A stretch of DNA of 8,898 nucleotides from Actinomycetota bacterium (GTDB lineage Bacteria > Actinomycetota > Acidimicrobiia > Acidimicrobiales > Ilumatobacteraceae). This document shows positions 6,316 through 8,898 of this stretch, piece after piece. How positions within the stretch are numbered: position 1 is the stretch's first letter; every line of letters begins with the position of its first letter. The notes under the pieces were generated by a model that searched no databases, had not been told where the DNA came from, and saw only the letters and a program-made list of their open reading frames with translations. The DNA is taken from assembly GCA_010024485.1 (NCBI GenBank), contig RGGX01000043.1:1-8898 (forward strand). Direction: 5' to 3'. A program made the position numbers and the translations under genes.

Positions 6316-6912
6316 TCAGCGGCGCTTGGCCCGGGCCGCCTGCTCGCGCCGCGCCTTCGCCTCGGCCTGCTTGCGGGCTTTCGCCTCACGGCGGCGCTCA
6401 CGCACGGCCTCGCGCTCGGCGTCGTCGCGGTCATCACCCGACGTCGGCGTCGGGATCACCGACTTCGACTCGGCCGGCGGGAGCGCGACGATGTCATCGT
6501 TCTTCAGCAGGTCACGGATAATCGCCGCGGCCGGTGCCTCACCGGCGACCGTCGAGGCCAACATGATGCGGTTCGCAGCGAGGCCGTGCCGCTCGATGAG
6601 GCCGGGCAGCACCTCGCGCAGATCCTCCGAGGATGGGTGGTCGGCACTGTCGCCGAGCTGCTCGATGCAGTCCGCGAGACATGCGTCGGTGAGGACCATC
6701 GCCGCGCCCTCCATCGTCCCATCGAGACGTCCGGTGGTGATCGCCGAGCGAACGGACTCGACGTCCACCTCGGTCTCGATCAGTTCGGCGAGTGCGTCGA
6801 GATGTTCCTCGTCGAGCGCGTCGATCATCGACTTCAGGTCGTCGTCGGAGGCGAGGGCGAAGGTGCGGTCGAGCAGACCGAGCGACTGGAGACGGTTCTT
6901 CACCTGATTCAC
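6316..6912 (-). CDS. Hypothetical protein with helical N-terminal domain and basic C-terminal tail
   Basis: I do not recognise a family. The 198 residues fall into two parts. Residues about 1-145 are mostly amphipathic helices with conserved-looking stretches (LTDACLADCIEQLG, LPGLIERHG, RIMLASTVAGEAPAAAIIRDLLK), including a pair of cysteines at 78 and 82. Residues about 163-198 are a charged Arg/Lys/Glu/Ala run ending AARAKRR that should form a long basic helix, perhaps binding nucleic acid or ribosomes. There are no membrane segments and no signal peptide. The start taken is GTG at 6912; the SD is poor (GAG about 9 nt upstream). GTG at 6903 is another option that removes only three residues. 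Codon use matches neighbouring genes, and the frame is free of stops over its whole length. It is transcribed alone, divergent from the ABC ATPase gene, and ends 3 bp from the MFS stop. Confidence 0.75.
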   Translation of the reverse strand: MNQVKNRLQSLGLLDRTFALASDDDLKSMIDALDEEHLDALAELIETEVDVESVRSAITTGRLDGTMEGAAMVLTDACLADCIEQLGDSADHPSSEDLREVLPGLIERHGLAANRIMLASTVAGEAPAAAIIRDLLKNDDIVALPPAESKSVIPTPTSGDDRDDAEREAVRERRREAKARKQAEAKARREQAARAKRR

Positions 6913-6953
6913 GCGGCTCGACGTTACCTGCCGGCGCGCCGCGACTGACCGTC

Positions 6954-6959
6954 TACACT
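6954..6959 (+). promoter_or_regulatory. Possible -10 element for the ABC ATPase gene
   Basis: TACACT fits the TAnnnT pattern and lies 78 bp before the ATPase start codon, in the divergent region 6913-7037. No good -35 is seen at 16-18 bp upstream, so activator dependence or a different promoter is possible. A start site a few bases downstream would place the inverted repeat at 6971-6989 within the first transcribed bases. Confidence 0.35.
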
Positions 6960-6970
6960 TGGGCGCACGC

Positions 6971-6989
6971 GCGTCTCGACGTGAGACGC
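6971..6989. promoter_or_regulatory. Inverted repeat, candidate operator before the ABC ATPase gene
   Basis: GCGTCTC (6971-6977) and GAGACGC (6983-6989) are perfect 7-bp arms around a 5-bp GACGT centre, 48 bp before the ATPase start and just after the possible -10. Its position suits a repressor operator of the kind used for sugar uptake genes (for example LacI- or GntR-type), or a 5'-leader hairpin. The regulator is not in this window. Confidence 0.45.
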
Positions 6990-7037
6990 CACGGGAGTCC
7001 CCCGGCGCGAGTCGGGTGACTGGATACGAGGTGGGGA

Positions 7038-8210
7038 ATGGCGACGGTTTCGCTCGAGGGCGTCAACAAGGTCTACGACAACGGTTTCCAGGCCATCCAC
7101 GACCTCTCTCTCGATATCAACGACGGCGAGTTCCTCGTCCTCGTCGGGCCCTCGGGCTGTGGCAAGTCGACGGCGCTGCGGATGATCGCCGGTCTCGAGG
7201 AGATCACCTCGGGTGAGATGCGTATCGGCGAGCGGGTCGTCAACGAGGTCGAGCCGAAGGACCGCGACATCGCGATGGTGTTCCAGAACTACGCGCTGTA
7301 TCCGCACATGACCGTCTTCGACAACATCGGCTTCGCCCTCAAGCTCGCGAAGGTGCCCAAGGAGGAGATCGAGGAGCGGGTGCGCCGCGCCGCGGACATC
7401 CTCGAGTTGACCACTTACCTCGACCGCAAGCCCGGCCAGCTCTCCGGCGGCCAGCGTCAGCGCGTTGCCATGGGTCGCGCGATCGTTCGTCAGCCGGCCG
7501 CCTTCCTCATGGACGAGCCGCTCTCTAACCTCGACGCGAAACTGCGTGTCCAGATGCGCGCTGAGATCGCCTCGCTGCAGCGCAACCTCGGAGTCACCAC
7601 CTTCTACGTCACCCACGACCAGGTCGAGGCGATGACCATGGGCGATCGGGTGGCCGTCATCAAGGACGGCGTGCTCCAGCAGGTGGACACCCCGCAGAAC
7701 CTCTACGACCGTCCCGAGAACGTCTTCGTTGCGGCGTTCATCGGATCACCCTCGATGAACCTCTACGAGAGTCGAATCGGGGTGTCCGGTGACCGCATCA
7801 CCGCGACCGTCGGCTCGCAGACCGTCACCCTGTCCGACTCGGTCTCGTCGAAGCGCCCAGCGCTTCGTGGCTACGACGGCCGTCAGGTGATCCTCGGCAT
7901 CCGACCGGAGGACTTCGAGGACGTCGAGTTCGCCCCCGAGACGCCGGCCGACCAGCGGCTCAACGCGCCGGTCCGTCTCATCGAGGCCCTCGGCGCCGAG
8001 ATCATGGTGCACTTCTCGCTCGACGCGACCACCGTCGACTCCGGTGACCCCGATGCGGTCGAGGAGCGCACCGGCGAGGATCAGGCGAACGCGGTCGGAC
8101 GGTTCAACCCCCGTTCACGGGTGCGTGCCGGCGACTCGATCTCGATCGCCGTGGCGACGGAGAACATGCACTTCTTCGACGCCGATTCGCGCCTGTCGAT
8201 CTGGTCCTGA
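7038..8210 (+). CDS. ugpC: Sugar ABC transporter ATP-binding protein (CUT1, MsmK/UgpC/SugC type)
   Basis: This is a cytoplasmic ATPase subunit powering a carbohydrate importer. Visible in 390 residues: Walker A GPSGCGKST (37-45), Q-loop VFQNYALYPHMTV (Gln83), signature LSGGQRQRVAMGRA (135 onward), Walker B FLMDEPLSNLD (Asp159-Glu160), the D-loop, and the H-loop YVTHDQVEAMT (His193). From about 235 a C-terminal regulatory/TOBE region follows (IGSPSMNLYES, ILGIRPEDFED, and VRAGDSISIAVATENMHFFD near the end), as in MalK-like proteins. An acidic stretch, about residues 334-350, interrupts the last TOBE strands. The ATG start has GAGGTG 4 nt upstream. No permease or solute-binding protein adjoins it: upstream is a divergent unknown gene, downstream a convergent monooxygenase. 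It may therefore be a shared ATPase serving several CUT1 importers, as described for MsmK/MsmX. The symbol reflects the family name; the sugar is unknown. Confidence 0.93.
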   Translation: MATVSLEGVNKVYDNGFQAIHDLSLDINDGEFLVLVGPSGCGKSTALRMIAGLEEITSGEMRIGERVVNEVEPKDRDIAMVFQNYALYPHMTVFDNIGFALKLAKVPKEEIEERVRRAADILELTTYLDRKPGQLSGGQRQRVAMGRAIVRQPAAFLMDEPLSNLDAKLRVQMRAEIASLQRNLGVTTFYVTHDQVEAMTMGDRVAVIKDGVLQQVDTPQNLYDRPENVFVAAFIGSPSMNLYESRIGVSGDRITATVGSQTVTLSDSVSSKRPALRGYDGRQVILGIRPEDFEDVEFAPETPADQRLNAPVRLIEALGAEIMVHFSLDATTVDSGDPDAVEERTGEDQANAVGRFNPRSRVRAGDSISIAVATENMHFFDADSRLSIWS

Positions 8211-8218
8211 CCCGAGTC

Positions 8219-8237
8219 GCGCCGACGCGATCGGCGC
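8219..8237. terminator. Hairpin between convergent ABC ATPase and SsuD-like genes
   Basis: GCGCCGA (8219-8225) and TCGGCGC (8231-8237) form a perfect 7-bp stem with a 5-nt loop inside the 34-bp gap between the two stop codons. There is no T-tract. It is probably a bidirectional terminator. Confidence 0.55.
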
Positions 8238-8244
8238 TCCCGGA

Positions 8245-8898
8245 TCAGCTACGGGTCCAGCGCGGCTTCAGGGGAGCGTGCTCGATACGGCCGAGCACGT
8301 GCTCTGCGAAGAGGTCGCACTCGGCCCGGTGCGTGTACCCCGAGAGGATGAAGGCCTCCACACCGACGTCGCGGTAGGCCTCGAGCTTGGCGAGCACCTG
8401 GTCGGGGTCGCCGACGATGGCGGCGCCGGCGCCGCTGCGGGCGCGACCGATCCCGGTCCACAGGTTCTCCTCGGCGAAACCGTCGTCGCTCGCTGATTCG
8501 CGGAGGGCCGCTTGGCGTTGCACGCCGACCGACGCCGAGTCGAGCGACCGGGCGCGGATCTCGGCGCCGATGCTGTCATCGAGTCGTGACACGAGACGCT
8601 CAGCGGCGGCCAGTGCCTCCGCCTCGGTCTCGCGGACGATGACGTGGGTGCGCAGGCCGGTGATCAGCGACCGGCCGTGGCGCTCGGCGCGGCTGTTCAT
8701 CTCAGCGACGGTCTCACCGACCGATGCGACGGTGTCGGGCCAGGTGAGGAAGACGTCGGCCTCGCGCGCTGCGACCTCCTTCGCCGCTTCGGAAAACCCT
8801 CCGAAGTAGAACGGCGGGCAGCGGCCGTCGACGGTGCGGGCGCGAGGCGGGTCGAGGGTCAGGTTGACGAACTCGCCGTGGAAGTCGATGGGCTGGCC
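8245..8898 (-). CDS. ssuD: FMNH2-dependent alkanesulfonate monooxygenase family protein, SsuD-like (N-terminus outside window)
   Basis: This is a luciferase-like flavin monooxygenase that cleaves alkanesulfonates to aldehyde and sulfite for sulfur scavenging, with FMNH2 supplied by a separate reductase. 217 C-terminal residues are visible and the frame runs off the right edge; the ATG at 8700 is internal. It matches remembered E. coli SsuD at FYFGGFSEAAKEVAAREADVFLTW, GLRTHVIVRETEAEALAAAERL, SVGVQRQAAL, NLWTGIGRARSGAGAAIVGDP and FILSGYTH. Residues corresponding to SsuD Arg226 and His228 (RTH), Arg297 (ARSGAG) and Tyr331 (SGYTH) are all retained, so it is probably active. The related MsuD or another long-chain sulfonate or sulfone monooxygenase of the same family cannot be excluded, because the N-terminal half with the Cys54 region is missing. 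Any ssuABC transporter genes would have to lie to the right of the window, since the ATPase gene to the left is CUT1 sugar type. Confidence 0.88.
   Translation of the reverse strand, partial: GQPIDFHGEFVNLTLDPPRARTVDGRCPPFYFGGFSEAAKEVAAREADVFLTWPDTVASVGETVAEMNSRAERHGRSLITGLRTHVIVRETEAEALAAAERLVSRLDDSIGAEIRARSLDSASVGVQRQAALRESASDDGFAEENLWTGIGRARSGAGAAIVGDPDQVLAKLEAYRDVGVEAFILSGYTHRAECDLFAEHVLGRIEHAPLKPRWTRS

Noticed and set aside
7038..8898. The ABC ATPase as the SsuB subunit of a sulfonate importer with the SsuD-like gene
   Set aside because: It has the long MalK/UgpC C-terminal TOBE region and motifs of CUT1 sugar ATPases, whereas SsuB is short; the genes also converge with a hairpin between them.

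Overview
This window is chromosomal DNA from a high-GC bacterium, most likely a member of the Actinomycetota. The signs are strong G/C preference at third codon positions, several GTG starts, FadE-type acyl-CoA dehydrogenase and MsmK/UgpC-type ATPase genes, an amtB-glnK gene order, and a GlnR-type operator. Placement below phylum (for example Acidimicrobiia) is only a guess. I see no mobile element, CRISPR array, tRNA or rRNA. It looks like core and metabolic chromosome, and no stretch longer than about 160 bases lacks a gene.

Layout. (1) 2-1456 (+): a DEAD-box RNA helicase cut by the left edge, with an Arg/Gly/Asn-rich tail that contains a 36-bp tandem repeat. (2) 1457-1545: a strong GC hairpin between convergent genes. 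(3) 1546-3290 (-): an ammonium uptake operon, amtB (GTG start) then glnK 32 bp downstream. (4) 3291-3448: the amtB promoter region, holding a near-perfect double GlnR box at 3373-3410. (5) 3449-3745 (-): a 98-residue stand-alone winged-helix DNA-binding protein of OmpR C-terminal type. (6) 3863-6312 (+): an acyl-CoA dehydrogenase and an MFS transporter 5 bp apart, probably one transcript. (7) 6316-6912 (-): an unrecognised 198-residue protein with a basic helical tail, ending 3 bp from the MFS gene. (8) 7038-8210 (+): a CUT1-type sugar ABC transporter ATPase with no permease or binding protein beside it, preceded by a possible -10 element and a 19-bp inverted repeat. (9) 8245-8898 (-): the C-terminal part of an SsuD-like FMNH2-dependent alkanesulfonate monooxygenase, cut by the right edge.

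How they work together. The clearest module is nitrogen scavenging. AmtB conducts ammonium and GlnK gates it through the T-loop. The double GlnR box predicts that the operon is switched on under nitrogen limitation. The small winged-helix gene directly upstream on the same strand may be part of that circuit, but this is inference. The acyl-CoA dehydrogenase/MFS pair suggests uptake or export coupled to degradation of an unknown acid. The other genes look like independent units for RNA remodelling, sugar uptake and sulfonate sulfur scavenging.

I found no wholly new system. The most useful leads are the GlnR operator, the orphan winged-helix gene beside amtB, the missing glnD, the shifted catalytic base of the acyl-CoA dehydrogenase, and the palindrome in front of the ABC ATPase.
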